The position numbers were made by a program, and so were the translations under genes. A stretch of DNA of 64,000 bases from Streptomyces xanthii. Its GTDB lineage: Bacteria; Actinomycetota; Actinomycetes; Streptomycetales; Streptomycetaceae. Within the stretch, counting starts at the first letter, position 1, and each line of letters opens with the position of its first letter. Of this stretch, positions 1 to 9,658 are shown piece after piece. Location: contig NZ_CP061281.1 in the NCBI RefSeq assembly GCF_014621695.1, forward strand, positions 5,332,001 to 5,396,000, given 5' to 3'. The notes below the pieces were generated by a model that saw only the letters and a list, made by a program, of their open reading frames with translations, had not been told where the DNA came from and did no database searches.

Positions 1-216
1 CCGCTCCTCGACATCCACGCCTTCGTCTACATCGAGCGGCCCAGCCAGAAGGGCATCATCATCGGCCCCAAGGGCAAGCGCCTCAAGGACGTCGGCATCA
101 AGTCCCGCAAGCAGATCGAGGCGCTCCTCGGCACGCCGGTCTACCTGGACCTGCATGTGAAGGTCGCCAAGGACTGGCAGCGCGACCCCCGCCAGCTCCG
201 CAAGCTCGGCTTCTGA
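1..216 (+). CDS. era: GTPase Era, C-terminal end (partial)
   Basis: The window opens inside this gene and shows its last 71 codons. They carry the type II KH RNA-binding core, with IIIGPKGKRLKDVG giving the GxxG-type loop, followed by the Era-typical tail VYLDLHVKVAKDWQRDPRQLRKLGF in pieces (VAKDWQRDP, LRKLGF). Era binds 16S rRNA near its 3' end during 30S ribosome maturation and couples this to GTP hydrolysis. The GTPase domain lies upstream of the window. The reading frame is open from base 1 to a TGA at 214-216. The family assignment rests only on the KH domain and tail, but both are highly characteristic. Confidence 0.93.
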   Translation, partial: PLLDIHAFVYIERPSQKGIIIGPKGKRLKDVGIKSRKQIEALLGTPVYLDLHVKVAKDWQRDPRQLRKLGF

Positions 217-240
217 CCCCGGCCCCGGTCCTCGTACTCC

Positions 241-1095
241 CTACTCGTACACGGTCGGGCTCGGGGCCAGGTCCTGGAGCCCGATCACCCGCAGCAGCTC
301 CAGCCGCTCGTACGCCGGGGTGCCCGGGCGTGCCGAGTGCACGACGAGCTGCTGGTCGTGGCCGGCGCCCAGCAGCACCTCGCAGTCCAGGTCGAGCACG
401 CCGACGACCGGGTGCACGAAGCGTTTCGGCGACGGGCGGTCCACGACCACGTCGTGCGCCGCCCACATCTCCTCGAACTCCGCCGACGCGGACCGCAGTT
501 CGCGGACGAGCGCGGCCGGGCCCGGGTCGTCCGGGCGGGCCGCCGCGACCGCGCGCAGGCCCGCCACATGGGCGCGGCCGAGCCCCTCGTGCTGGTCGGC
601 GGGGAACAGGGCGCGGGTCGCCGGGTCCGTGAACCAGCGGCGGATCATGTTCGTGCCCACGTGGTCGCCGGTCAGCGCCATCGACATCGCGTTCTGCGCG
701 AGCACCTCGCCCCAGTCGCCGAACACCGTCGCCGGCAGATCGTGCAGCCGGTCCAGGATCAGCAGCAGCCCCGGGCGGACATGCCCCGACGAGGTGCCGG
801 GCCGCGGCGGCTCCTCGCCCGCCAGATGGAACAGATGGTCCCGCTCGGCCTCCGTCAGGCGCAGCGCGCGGGCCAGCGCCGTCAGCATCTGGCGCGAGGG
901 GTGCGAGCCGCGGCGCTGCTCCAGCCGCGTGTAGTAGTCCGCGGACATCCCGGCGAGCTGCGCCACCTCCTCGCGGCGCAGGCCCGGGGTGCGGCGGCGC
1001 GGGCCCGTGGGCAGGCCCACGTCCGGGGGGTTCAGGCGACTGCGGGAGCGGCGCAGGAAGTCGGCGAGTTCGGCACGGTTCACGTCTTTCAGCAT
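241..1095 (-). CDS. MmyB-like XRE-family transcriptional regulator (MLTR)
   Basis: A 284-residue regulator. An N-terminal helix-turn-helix (about residues 10-90) includes RRRTPGLRREEVAQLAGMS and YYTRLEQRRG, the signature of actinobacterial MmyB-like regulators. The rest (about 105-270) is the PAS-like ligand-binding domain of that family, with FGDWGEVLAQNAMSMAL and a late HPVVGVLDLDCEVL. Such regulators usually sit divergent from an oxidoreductase or transporter gene and control it in response to an unknown, possibly fatty-acid-like, ligand. Here the divergent neighbour is an NAD-dependent epimerase, and a perfect 10-bp inverted repeat lies just upstream of this start (1114-1140), a likely operator. 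ATG start at 1095; no strong ribosome-binding site is seen. Confidence 0.9.
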   Translation of the reverse strand: MLKDVNRAELADFLRRSRSRLNPPDVGLPTGPRRRTPGLRREEVAQLAGMSADYYTRLEQRRGSHPSRQMLTALARALRLTEAERDHLFHLAGEEPPRPGTSSGHVRPGLLLILDRLHDLPATVFGDWGEVLAQNAMSMALTGDHVGTNMIRRWFTDPATRALFPADQHEGLGRAHVAGLRAVAAARPDDPGPAALVRELRSASAEFEEMWAAHDVVVDRPSPKRFVHPVVGVLDLDCEVLLGAGHDQQLVVHSARPGTPAYERLELLRVIGLQDLAPSPTVYE

Positions 1096-1113
1096 GGCTC
1101 GCCGCCGGGTCCG

Positions 1114-1140
1114 TATCCAGGGAGTGCCGGTCCCTGGATA
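1114..1140. promoter_or_regulatory. Perfect inverted repeat, probable MLTR operator
   Basis: TATCCAGGGA and its exact reverse complement TCCCTGGATA are separated by 7 bases. The site lies 18 bp upstream of the MmyB-like regulator start and about 105 bp upstream of the divergent epimerase. Its CCAG...CTGG core recurs before the two other MmyB-like regulators in this window (27840-27863 and 30345-30368). Operator function is inferred from position and this recurrence. Confidence 0.7.
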
Positions 1141-1182
1141 ACCGCGTCTCTCCCGCCGGGGCGGCGGCGGGCGGAGGCTTCA

Positions 1183-1212
1183 GCCACGGCCGGTTCGGCC
1201 ACGGCCGGTTCG
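1183..1212 (+). repeat. Tandem 15-bp direct repeat before epimerase gene
   Basis: GCCACGGCCGGTTCG occurs twice head to tail, followed by a partial third copy (GCCACTTTGG). It lies in the untranslated leader of the epimerase gene. It could be a second regulator site or a replication-slippage product; nothing decides between these. Confidence 0.6.
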
Positions 1213-1244
1213 GCCACTTTGGCTACGAGGACGAGGAGACGGCC

Positions 1245-2099
1245 ATGCTGATATTGGTGACGGGTGCGACGGGTCAGGTCGGGCGGCGGTTCGTGCCGCG
1301 GCTGCTGCGGGCGGCCCCGCACGGGGACCGGGTGCGGGTGCTGGTGCGGGAGGCGGAGCGCGGGGAGGAGTTCGCGGAGCTCGGGGCCGAGGTCGTCGTG
1401 GGGGATCTGCGGGACGCGGAGACCCTCGGGAAGGTGACGGCCGGGGTGGACGCGGTCGTGAACGTCGCGGCGGCGTTCCGGGGAGTCCCGGACGAGGAGG
1501 CGCGCGCGGTCAACCGGGACGCGGCGATCGAGCTCGGGCGGGCCGCGGTGGCCTCAGGCGTCGGCAGGTTCGTGCAGGTCAGCACGGGGCTGGTGTACGG
1601 CGCGGGGCGGGGGCGGGCGCTCGTCGAGTCGGACGAGTCGGTGCCGGGCGGGCACCTGTGGGGCGCCTACCCCGAGTCCAAGTGGGAGGCCGAACAGGGG
1701 CTCGCGGGACTCTCCGGGCTCGGTGATCTGCGGATCGGGCGCCTGCCCTTCGTGTACGGGGACGGGGACCCGCACCTCGACACCGCCGTGGAGTGGGCCC
1801 CCGGGTGGGCCGGGATGCAGCGGCTGCACCTCGGGCACCACGCGGATGTGGGCCAGGGCCTGCTGCGGCTCCTGTACGCGCCGGGTGCGTCCGGCGCGTA
1901 CAACATCGCGGACGACGCCCCGCTCACCACGATCGACCTGCTCACCTTCGCGGGTGTGGAGGTCCCGCCCGCCGTGTCCGAGAGGGAGACCACGGACCCC
2001 TGGCACGCGGTGATGTCCACGTCCCGCATCCGCCATGAACTGGGCTACCGCCCCCTGTACCCGTCTCTCTGGTCGGCCCAGGCAGCCGGCGCGCTGTGA
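1245..2099 (+). CDS. NAD-dependent epimerase/dehydratase (extended SDR)
   Basis: A 284-residue extended short-chain dehydrogenase. The Rossmann motif GATGQVGRR lies at about residues 7-15, GDLRDAET follows at about 54, and the catalytic YPESK (Tyr-x-x-x-Lys) is near residue 144. The family oxidises or epimerises nucleotide sugars or reduces small ketones with NAD(P); the substrate cannot be read from sequence. The ATG at 1245 follows a good GAGGAG ribosome-binding site. It is divergent from the MmyB-like regulator, with which it shares the intergenic palindrome, so ligand-controlled expression is likely. Confidence 0.85.
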   Translation: MLILVTGATGQVGRRFVPRLLRAAPHGDRVRVLVREAERGEEFAELGAEVVVGDLRDAETLGKVTAGVDAVVNVAAAFRGVPDEEARAVNRDAAIELGRAAVASGVGRFVQVSTGLVYGAGRGRALVESDESVPGGHLWGAYPESKWEAEQGLAGLSGLGDLRIGRLPFVYGDGDPHLDTAVEWAPGWAGMQRLHLGHHADVGQGLLRLLYAPGASGAYNIADDAPLTTIDLLTFAGVEVPPAVSERETTDPWHAVMSTSRIRHELGYRPLYPSLWSAQAAGAL

Positions 2100-2498
2100 T
2101 CACGCTCGGGCGGTGGCCCCTTGTGGCGGGGCCGCAGCGGAGCCCATTTCCGCACGGAGCCTCCCCTTTCCCTGGGCCGCCGCCCGACCCCGGCCCTCCT
2201 GGGCACGGTGCTGTATCGACGCGCGGGCCCGACACGTCCTCCGGCAACGGCTGCGCAGCGTGCCCCACGGCACAGCCACATCCGGCGCCGTCGTACGGCC
2301 TGTGCTGAGCCTTTATCCCACCCGCCCGCCCCCTCCGGGGGCGTCGGCCCGGCGCCGGGGCGACGCCCCAGCGGCGACTGGTTTGCGGCCAGAGCCGACA
2401 GGCACCCCGTAACGGGCGCGGGGCTGTGTCGATGTGCGGCTCCACCGCCTGGGCGCGATCGGCCCTGTCTGCCTGGCGCCGGAGCAGACGTGCCCCGT

Positions 2499-2521
2499 CA
2501 GGGGCGCGGGGAACTGCGCGA
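2499..2521 (+). repeat. Intergenic 23-bp repeat core, copy 1
   Basis: One of nine copies in the window of a sequence beginning CAGGGGCGCGGGG and ending AACTGCGCGA. All copies are intergenic. The others are at 19549, 47894 (minus), 47965, 49952 (minus), 53024, 53144, 53264 and 62372. Confidence 0.85.
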
Positions 2522-3030
2522 GTAACCACGACGGTGGCGCGGTCGGCGGTGATGTCCGGCCCCCACGGCGTCGACGCTGTAGCCGAGCCCCGATGAGCGC
2601 ACCCGGCGCCGGGGTGCCGCCTTGCCCACCCTCCCTCAAGCTCTCGGCTTCGCGCGTCGAGCAGGGAGGACTCCCATCGCCCCAGGCGGCAGACTGCCCA
2701 AGGCCAGGCCGACCGAAATGCGTACCCGGGCTGGGGTGTTGCCTGAGGCCGGGTGCCGGGCCGAACGCCCCCGGAGGGGGCGGGTGGGTGGGAGAGGGGC
2801 TGGGGCGAACGGGCCAAGGTTGGGGCGGCCGGATGCGTGGCCGGGGCAAGCGGGCCAAGGTTGGGGCGGCCGGATGTGTGCCCGGGGCTGGGTGTTGCCT
2901 GAGGCCGGGTGCCGGGCCGATGTCCTGGAGGGGGTGTGCAGGGGAGGGGCGGCACGGATCCCGAGCCGGAGTGCTGGTCCGAGGCGGGCGGCTGGGGCGC
3001 AGGCGCCGGGCGGCTTGGGCTCTGGCCCCG

Positions 3031-3180
3031 GCGCCCAGGGTGCCGCCCCGGCCGGAGGCGCGGCGGCGTTCGGTCCCGGTTCCGGCCCTGGCGCCCAGGG
3101 TGCCGCCCCGGCCGGAGGCGCGGCCGCGTTCGGTCCCCGTTCCGGCCCCGGCGCCCAGGGTGCCGCCCCGCGCCGGAGGC
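3031..3180 (+). repeat. 60-bp tandem repeat (2.5 copies plus decayed copies)
   Basis: Units start at 3031, 3091 and 3151, each opening GCGCCCAGGGTGCCGCCCCG, with GCCGGAGGCG following directly in the first two copies and with one extra base in the third. More diverged versions continue to about 3290. Because the period is a multiple of three, frames stay open across it and produce spurious long ORFs on both strands. Confidence 0.85.
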
Positions 3181-3294
3181 GCAGTCATGCTCAGGTCCGG
3201 CAAAGGCACCGACCAAGGAACCGGCCCCGGCACCCACGTTGCCACCCCCGGCCGGAGGCGCAGCCGCGCTCAGGCCCCGGCCCCCGCATTGCCG

Positions 3295-3312
3295 CCCCCC
3301 CCCCGGGGGGGG
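3295..3312. repeat. C10G8 homopolymer palindrome
   Basis: Ten consecutive C are followed directly by eight G, ten bases beyond the stop codon of the sugar-permease gene, which reads toward it. Such a tract can fold back and is prone to slippage or sequencing error, so its exact length should be treated with caution. Confidence 0.8.
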
Positions 3313-3323
3313 CGTAGCCGTCG

Positions 3324-4565
3324 TCAGTCCACCCCCTTGATGCGATGGACCAGCAGCGCGCCCGCGAGGCCGATCGCCGCTGAGACCAGGTAGAGGACCC
3401 GGTAGCCGCCCAGTTGGCCGACCAGCGGCGCGGCCAGTACGGGCGCGGCCACCTGCGGCAGGGAGTTCGCGATGTTGATGACGCCGAGGTCCTTGCCCCG
3501 GTCCAGGGCCGCCGGAAGCACGTCCGTCATCAGGGCGAAGTCGACGGAGGTGAAGACACCGAAGCCCACCCCGAGCACCGCGGCGGCGACGAGCGCCCCG
3601 CTCCACGTCTGCCACCCGGACAGCACCCCCGTCGCGACGGCGATGAGTACCCCGGACCACAGGACGAACGGTTTGCGCCGGCCGACCCGGTCCGACCAGA
3701 CCCCGCCCACCACCACCGTGGCGAGCAGCGTCACCCCGTTCACGGCGGTGAGGATCAGCACCCCGGACTCCGGGTCCGGATAGTGGAGTTGGTCGCGGAG
3801 GTAGTAGAAGAGGTACAGGAGAACGAGCGCGTTGCCGAGGTTGATCAGGAACCGGGTCAGCCAGGCCCACGCGAAGTCGGGATGGGCGCGCGGGCTCAGC
3901 CAGAACCCCGCGGCGAAGGCCCGCCACGACCAGGCGGGCCGATCGGCCGCGGCGAGCCGCAGATCGGGATGGCGCAGCACGTACGGCGCGACCCCGACCA
4001 GCGTGAAGACGGCACAGGCCGCGTACCCGGCCCCCGTCCCGCCGGCCAGCGTCGCGAGCCCGGTCCCGCCGACGACCCCGAGGATCTGCGCGGCCCCGAG
4101 CCATCCGCCGACCGCCCCGCGCTGGAGGCGCGGCACCCGGTCCGGCACGGCCGCGGTGACCGCCGCGAACGCCGCGTTCAGTGTCAGCTGCACCAGGCAC
4201 CAGCCCAGGAACAGCACCCAGACGGCCTCCGCGACCCCGAGCAGCAGCAGGGACAGCGCCCCGCCGACGGCCCCGGCCACGATCCACGGCGTACGCCGCC
4301 CGTAGCGGGACACGGTCCGGTCGGACAGCGCCCCGAACAGCGGGTTCGCCGCGAGGGAGACAACGGCCCCGACCCCGGTGACCCAGGCGAGCAGCGACTC
4401 CTTCGACAGGCCGGTGCCGGGCGCGAACCGCTCCGACTGCTGGGCGAGAAGGATCTGGAGCGGCCCGTACCAGCCCACCCAGATCGCACCGTTGGCCAGC
4501 GACAGGGCGACCGTCCAGCCGCGCCGGACCCGCTCGGCGGGCTCCTCCAGGGCGAGCGCGCTCAT
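3324..4565 (-). CDS. MFS sugar transporter, partner of the beta-glucosidase
   Basis: A 413-residue, twelve-helix major facilitator permease. Visible motifs are FGALSDRTVSRYGRRTPWI (the loop 2-3 signature, about residue 70) and GGVWSDRVGRRKPFV in the matching second-half position, as in glycoside/oligosaccharide cation symporters. The ATG at 4565 overlaps the TGA of the upstream glycoside hydrolase gene (ATGA, 4562-4565), so the two are translationally coupled. The pairing suggests import of a beta-glucoside (for example a cellobiose-like disaccharide) that the hydrolase splits inside the cell. The reading frame is open far upstream of this start, but that part is a shadow of the hydrolase gene. 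Confidence 0.85.
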   Translation of the reverse strand: MSALALEEPAERVRRGWTVALSLANGAIWVGWYGPLQILLAQQSERFAPGTGLSKESLLAWVTGVGAVVSLAANPLFGALSDRTVSRYGRRTPWIVAGAVGGALSLLLLGVAEAVWVLFLGWCLVQLTLNAAFAAVTAAVPDRVPRLQRGAVGGWLGAAQILGVVGGTGLATLAGGTGAGYAACAVFTLVGVAPYVLRHPDLRLAAADRPAWSWRAFAAGFWLSPRAHPDFAWAWLTRFLINLGNALVLLYLFYYLRDQLHYPDPESGVLILTAVNGVTLLATVVVGGVWSDRVGRRKPFVLWSGVLIAVATGVLSGWQTWSGALVAAAVLGVGFGVFTSVDFALMTDVLPAALDRGKDLGVINIANSLPQVAAPVLAAPLVGQLGGYRVLYLVSAAIGLAGALLVHRIKGVD

Positions 4566-5914
4566 GACCGCGGCGCCTTCTGCTCCCGCAGCGCGTCGCG
4601 CAGCCAGGCGTACGAGGCCTTCGGTGTGCGGGTCCCGGTCGCGTAATCGACGTGGATCAGGCCGAAGCGCTTCGTGTAGCCCTCGGCCCATTCCCAGTTG
4701 TCGAGGAGCGACCAGACGAAGTAGCCGCGCACGTCGGCGCCCGCCTCCATCGCCCGGTGCAGGGCCCGCAGGTGTCCGTCCAGGTAGGCGATGCGGGCCC
4801 GGTCGTCGAGGCCCTCGTACGCGCAGCCGTTCTCGGTGATGACAACGGGCGGCAGCCGGTCCCCGTACCGGTCGCGGAAGGAGGTGAGGAGTTCGGTGAG
4901 CGCGTCGGGGACGACGGGCCAGCCGAAGTCCGTCACCGGGTGTCCCTCGATCTCCCGTACCGAGAAGGGCAGTTCGGCGGGCAGCGTCAGTCCGGAGAAC
5001 TCCACGTCCGTACCGCCGGCCAGCGGCGCCCCCACCTTGGTCGGCTGGTAGTAGTTCACCCCGTACCAGTCGAGGGTGCCTTCGGAGATGACCTTCAGGT
5101 CGCCGGCGAGGTCGTCGGCCGGCATCAGCTCGCCGAACCCGTCGGGGTAGCGGCCGAGCAGCAGCGGGTCGGAGAAGAGCCGGTTGAGGACGACGTCGTA
5201 CAGGTCGGCGGCCGCGGCGTCGGCCGGTCCGGCGGAGGCGGGCCAGGTCGGGCCGTGGGAGTTGGCGATGCCGATGTCGGTGGCGCCCGCCGCGCGCAGC
5301 GCCTGCGCGGCGAGCCCGTGCGCGAGGAGCTGGTGGTGGGCGACCGGCAGCGCGTCGAACAGCAGCTTCTTGCCGGGCGCGTGCGCGCCGAGGGCGTGGC
5401 CGAGCAGGGTGTGTTCGGCGGGCTCGTTGAGGGTGATCCAGGTGCCGGTGCGGTCGGCGAGCCGCGCCGCGACGGTCTGCGCGTGGGCAGCGAACCGGGC
5501 CGCGGTGTCCCGGGACAGCCAGCCGCCGGCCTCCTCGACCTCGACGGGCAGGTCCCAGTGGAAGAGGGTCGGAACCGGCCGCACGCCCCGCGCGCACAGC
5601 TCGTCGACGAGCCGGTCGTAGAAGTCGAGGCCGCCGGGCCGCAGCACCCGCGGCCAGGACACGGAGAAGCGGTACGCGCCGACCCCGAGACCGTGGACGA
5701 GGTCCACGTCCTCGCGGTGACGGGCCACGTGGTCGCAGGCCGTGTCCGCGGTGGAGCCGTCCTTGATCCGCCCGGGTTCGGCGCCGAACACGTCCCAGAT
5801 CGAGGGCGCGCGTCCCTCGGCGGCGCCCTCGATCTGGTGGGCGGAGGTGGAGACACCCCACAGGAAGCCGGGCGGGAACTTCGGGAGCGGCGACGCGTCC
5901 GGGGTGGCTGGCAT
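4562..5914 (-). CDS. Family GH1 beta-glucosidase
   Basis: About 450 residues, the normal length of a GH1 enzyme. It has the N-terminal signature FPPGFLWGVSTSAHQIEGA, the acid/base motif TLNEPAEH (usually TxNEP) in the middle, and the nucleophile motif VITENGCAY near residue 305 of the protein, followed by GYFVWSLLDNWEW near the C-terminus. It hydrolyses beta-glucosides. There is no signal peptide, so it acts in the cytoplasm on imported sugars. Two in-frame ATGs, at 5926 and 5914, are equally poor in ribosome-binding sequence; the inner one is chosen because homologues begin close to the FPPGFLWG motif. It is first in a two-gene unit with the MFS transporter. Confidence 0.9.
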   Translation of the reverse strand: MPATPDASPLPKFPPGFLWGVSTSAHQIEGAAEGRAPSIWDVFGAEPGRIKDGSTADTACDHVARHREDVDLVHGLGVGAYRFSVSWPRVLRPGGLDFYDRLVDELCARGVRPVPTLFHWDLPVEVEEAGGWLSRDTAARFAAHAQTVAARLADRTGTWITLNEPAEHTLLGHALGAHAPGKKLLFDALPVAHHQLLAHGLAAQALRAAGATDIGIANSHGPTWPASAGPADAAAADLYDVVLNRLFSDPLLLGRYPDGFGELMPADDLAGDLKVISEGTLDWYGVNYYQPTKVGAPLAGGTDVEFSGLTLPAELPFSVREIEGHPVTDFGWPVVPDALTELLTSFRDRYGDRLPPVVITENGCAYEGLDDRARIAYLDGHLRALHRAMEAGADVRGYFVWSLLDNWEWAEGYTKRFGLIHVDYATGTRTPKASYAWLRDALREQKAPRS

Positions 5915-5973
5915 GGGCGCGATCATCCGTACCGACCGGTAGAGAAGTCAACGCCCGTGCAACCACCAGTAGT

Positions 5974-5984
5974 TACCGCGGGTA
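5974..5984. promoter_or_regulatory. Weak dyad upstream of the beta-glucosidase
   Basis: TACC-GCG-GGTA sits about 50-60 bp upstream of the hydrolase start inside a locally AT-richer segment. It could be an operator for an unlinked sugar regulator. The arms are only 4 bp, so support is weak. Confidence 0.25.
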
Positions 5985-6018
5985 TCACCAGGCGGGAAAC
6001 CCCGGGCGCTCAGGCCTT

Positions 6019-6088
6019 CAGACGACCTCCGTCAGACGACCTCCATCAGGCACCCTCCACCAGGCGCCCTCCTTCAGGCGCCCTCCTT
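6019..6088 (-). repeat. Five tandem 14-bp repeats over the emfourin stop codon
   Basis: Read on the plus strand the units are CAGACGACCTCCGT, CAGACGACCTCCAT, CAGGCACCCTCCAC, then CAGGCGCCCTCCTT twice. They start at 6019, 6033, 6047, 6061 and 6075. The inner units overlap the last codons of the inhibitor gene, and each unit carries a TCA (a TGA on the minus strand), so stops occur in successive frames. The array appears to have grown by duplicating the end of the gene and then diverging. Confidence 0.85.
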
Positions 6089-6340
6089 CAGGACCCGGGT
6101 GATCAGCCTGCGCTGCTCCGGAGTGAGCCGCGGATCCGCGCAGTACACCGTCCGCCCGTCCACGGTGATCGTGTAGCTGAACCCGTCGGGCACCCCGGTG
6201 GGCGGGCTGTCGCGGCCCTCGGCGAGCGCCGCCGCGGCCAGCTCCCGCCACTCGTGCTCGTCTGCGTGGCCCGCCGTGTCGATCTCGGCCTGCCGGGGGA
6301 CCCCGGCGAAGCCGCCCGTGCGCCTGACGTGAATCCGCAT
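6074..6340 (-). CDS. Emfourin-type protealysin inhibitor
   Basis: A small 88-residue protein with GGFAGVPRQAEID at residues 9-21 and RLTPEQRRLITRVL near the C-terminus, the pattern of emfourin, a slow tight-binding inhibitor encoded next to protealysin-like M4 proteases. It follows the protease gene on the same strand with only 17 bp between them, so the two are almost surely co-transcribed. There is no signal peptide; inhibitor and protease are both expected in the cytoplasm before any unconventional export. The stop codon lies inside a five-unit 14-bp tandem repeat. Confidence 0.85.
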   Translation of the reverse strand: MRIHVRRTGGFAGVPRQAEIDTAGHADEHEWRELAAAALAEGRDSPPTGVPDGFSYTITVDGRTVYCADPRLTPEQRRLITRVLKEGA

Positions 6341-6357
6341 GGCTGCCGCCTACCCGT

Positions 6358-7431
6358 TCAGCTCGTCGGCACCCCGACCTGTTCCCAGGCCTTGAGCACG
6401 GCCTGGGTCTCGTCGCCCGCCCCGTACCGCTCCCGGGCGGTCTCCGCGGTCAGCTGCGCGAAGTCCGCGAAGGAGGCGTCCTGTGCCAGCTCGCCGCCGG
6501 TGAGGGTGTCGAACCAGATCTGCCCGGCCCGCTCCCACGCCTGCCCGCCGAGTTCGGTGGCCAGCAGGTAGAAGGCGTGGTTGGGGATGCCGGAGTTGAT
6601 GTGGACGCCGCCGTTGTCCTCCTCGGTGTCCACGTAGTGCTCCATGTCGGCGGGCTGCGGGTCCTTGCCGAGGACGTCGTCGTCGTACGCGGTGCCCGGC
6701 GCCTTCATGGAGCGCAGCGCCACGCCCTGGACGCTCGGCGCGAGCAGCCCCGCGCCGATCAGCCAGTCGGCCTCGGCGGCGCTCTGGCCGAGCGAGTACT
6801 GCTTGATGAGGGAGCCGAAGACGTCGGAGAGCGACTCGTTGAGGGCGCCCGGCTGGCCCGCGTAGGTCAGGTTCGCCGTGTACTGGGTGACGCCGTGGGT
6901 GAGTTCGTGGCCGATCACGTCGACGGGCAGGGTGAAGTCGAGGAAGATCTCGCCGTCCCCGTCGCCGAACACCATCTGCTCGCCGTTCCAGAACGCGTTG
7001 TTGTAGTCCTGGTCGTAGTGGACCGTCGCGTCGAGCGCGAGCCCGTTGCCGTCGATCGACCAGCGGGCGTACTTCCGCAGGTACAGCTCGAAGGTGGCGC
7101 CGAGGCCGGCGAACGCCCGGTTGACGGTGGCGTCCCGGCCCGGCTCGTCGCTCTCGCCGCGCACCTTCGTGCCGGGCAGTTCGGTGCCGTGCGCGGCGTC
7201 GTAGATGGTGCGGTTCGGCTTCTGGTCCTCGGGGGCGACGGGCCGGGGGACGACGGCGGTGCGGGCGACGACGGTGTCGCGGCGCCGGCCGCGCTCCAGG
7301 GCGTCGCGTTCGAGGGTGAGTCGGGCGCGCTCGGCGGCCGTCGCGTTCGAGGACCGGGCCACCTTGTCGAGCAGGTGCGGGGGGACGATCGAGCAGAAGA
7401 CGGGCTGGAAGCCGGCGGGGTTCGAAGTCAT
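6358..7431 (-). CDS. Protealysin-like M4 metallopeptidase
   Basis: About 357 residues. The zinc site HELTH is at about residues 175-179, with the third ligand in NESLSD about 20 residues later and the active-site histidine segment GVHINSGIPNHAFY further on. The short N-terminal propeptide has FCSIVPPHLLDK, the protealysin-type precursor motif, and there is no signal peptide, unlike classical thermolysins. ATGs at 7455, 7434 and 7431 are possible; the innermost is chosen because the conserved propeptide (TSNPAGFQPVFC) begins there. The inhibitor gene follows in the same transcript, a known pairing that keeps the protease quiet inside the cell. Confidence 0.9.
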   Translation of the reverse strand: MTSNPAGFQPVFCSIVPPHLLDKVARSSNATAAERARLTLERDALERGRRRDTVVARTAVVPRPVAPEDQKPNRTIYDAAHGTELPGTKVRGESDEPGRDATVNRAFAGLGATFELYLRKYARWSIDGNGLALDATVHYDQDYNNAFWNGEQMVFGDGDGEIFLDFTLPVDVIGHELTHGVTQYTANLTYAGQPGALNESLSDVFGSLIKQYSLGQSAAEADWLIGAGLLAPSVQGVALRSMKAPGTAYDDDVLGKDPQPADMEHYVDTEEDNGGVHINSGIPNHAFYLLATELGGQAWERAGQIWFDTLTGGELAQDASFADFAQLTAETARERYGAGDETQAVLKAWEQVGVPTS

Positions 7432-7622
7432 CATGCAACGGTGGCACTGCGTCATCGCCCTGTCACGAGGTGCGACGGTGATTAGCGAAATAGAGCGAAA
7501 TAGCGGGAGGGAGAGGTCGAAATGGAGGCGTACGTCACCTATGCCCGGTTACTCGCCGGTCGTCCCGCATACTGATACGACCCTCCGCACAAGAGCGGGA
7601 CTCGGTTAAGGTGCTCAGCATC

Positions 7623-7670
7623 ATGCGATTCGGGCTGCTTCTCCTTAGCTGCCGCGGCGAGGGCCTGTAG
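7623..7670 (+). CDS. leuL: leuA leader peptide (15 aa)
   Basis: ATG at 7623 opens MRFGLLLLSCRGEGL, ending in TAG. Four consecutive leucine codons and five leucines in 15 residues make it a textbook leucine attenuator sensor, 81 bp upstream of leuA. When charged leucyl-tRNA is scarce the ribosome stalls in the Leu run, which would change folding of the downstream leader RNA and let leuA be transcribed. The GC-rich bases 7671-7735 (with GGCCGCCTTACCGGCC among them) can form the alternative hairpins, although no terminator with a clear U-run is visible. Confidence 0.85.
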   Translation: MRFGLLLLSCRGEGL

Positions 7671-9473
<1,803 letters not shown>

Positions 9474-9494
9474 CTCCTCTGAGCTGGCGTTTCC

Positions 9495-9529
9495 CGGCCC
9501 CGTGCACCTTTTGTCGGCGTGCGGGGCCG
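9495..9529 (+). terminator. Hairpin downstream of leuA
   Basis: CGGCCCCG at 9495-9502 pairs with CGGGGCCG at 9522-9529, with flanking GTGCAC/GTG bases extending the stem across a small bulge. It lies 22 bp past the leuA stop. Like many Streptomyces terminators it lacks a U-run. Confidence 0.6.
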
Positions 9530-9658
9530 CGTCATGTCTCGGCCAGGACGTCTGTTCGCCGTGATCCCGTCGTGACCAAGGTACTGACGCCGCCTCGGTG
9601 ATGTGGCTAACATCACGCCAGCGTCGCGATGTTGCGGCGCCGTTACGGAGGTGTGCAC

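Larger units (their letters stand above)
2100..3323. other. 1.2 kb non-coding, repeat-rich intergenic stretch
   Basis: No convincing gene is present. The long open frames here exist on several strands at once, are dominated by Arg/Pro/Gly/Ala, and arise from repeats and extreme GC. Contents: an intergenic repeat core at 2499-2521; a duplicated segment around 2808-2880 (GGGCCAAGGTTGGGGCGGCC twice); a repeated GTGTTGCCTGAGGCCGGGTG at about 2737 and 2891; a 60-bp tandem repeat at 3031-3180; and a C10G8 tract at 3295-3312. It lies between the epimerase stop and the stop of the convergent sugar-permease gene. Confidence 0.7.

Noticed and set aside
2313..3393. Long open frames on both strands (about 310-320 codons) in the 2.1-3.3 kb gap
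   Set aside because: They arise from a 60-bp tandem repeat and extreme GC, overlap on opposite strands, lack ribosome-binding sites, and encode low-complexity Arg/Pro/Gly/Ala sequence.
1942..4287. A 781-codon minus-strand frame covering the epimerase end, gap and permease
   Set aside because: It runs antisense to the epimerase and out of frame through the permease; a GC-frame shadow.
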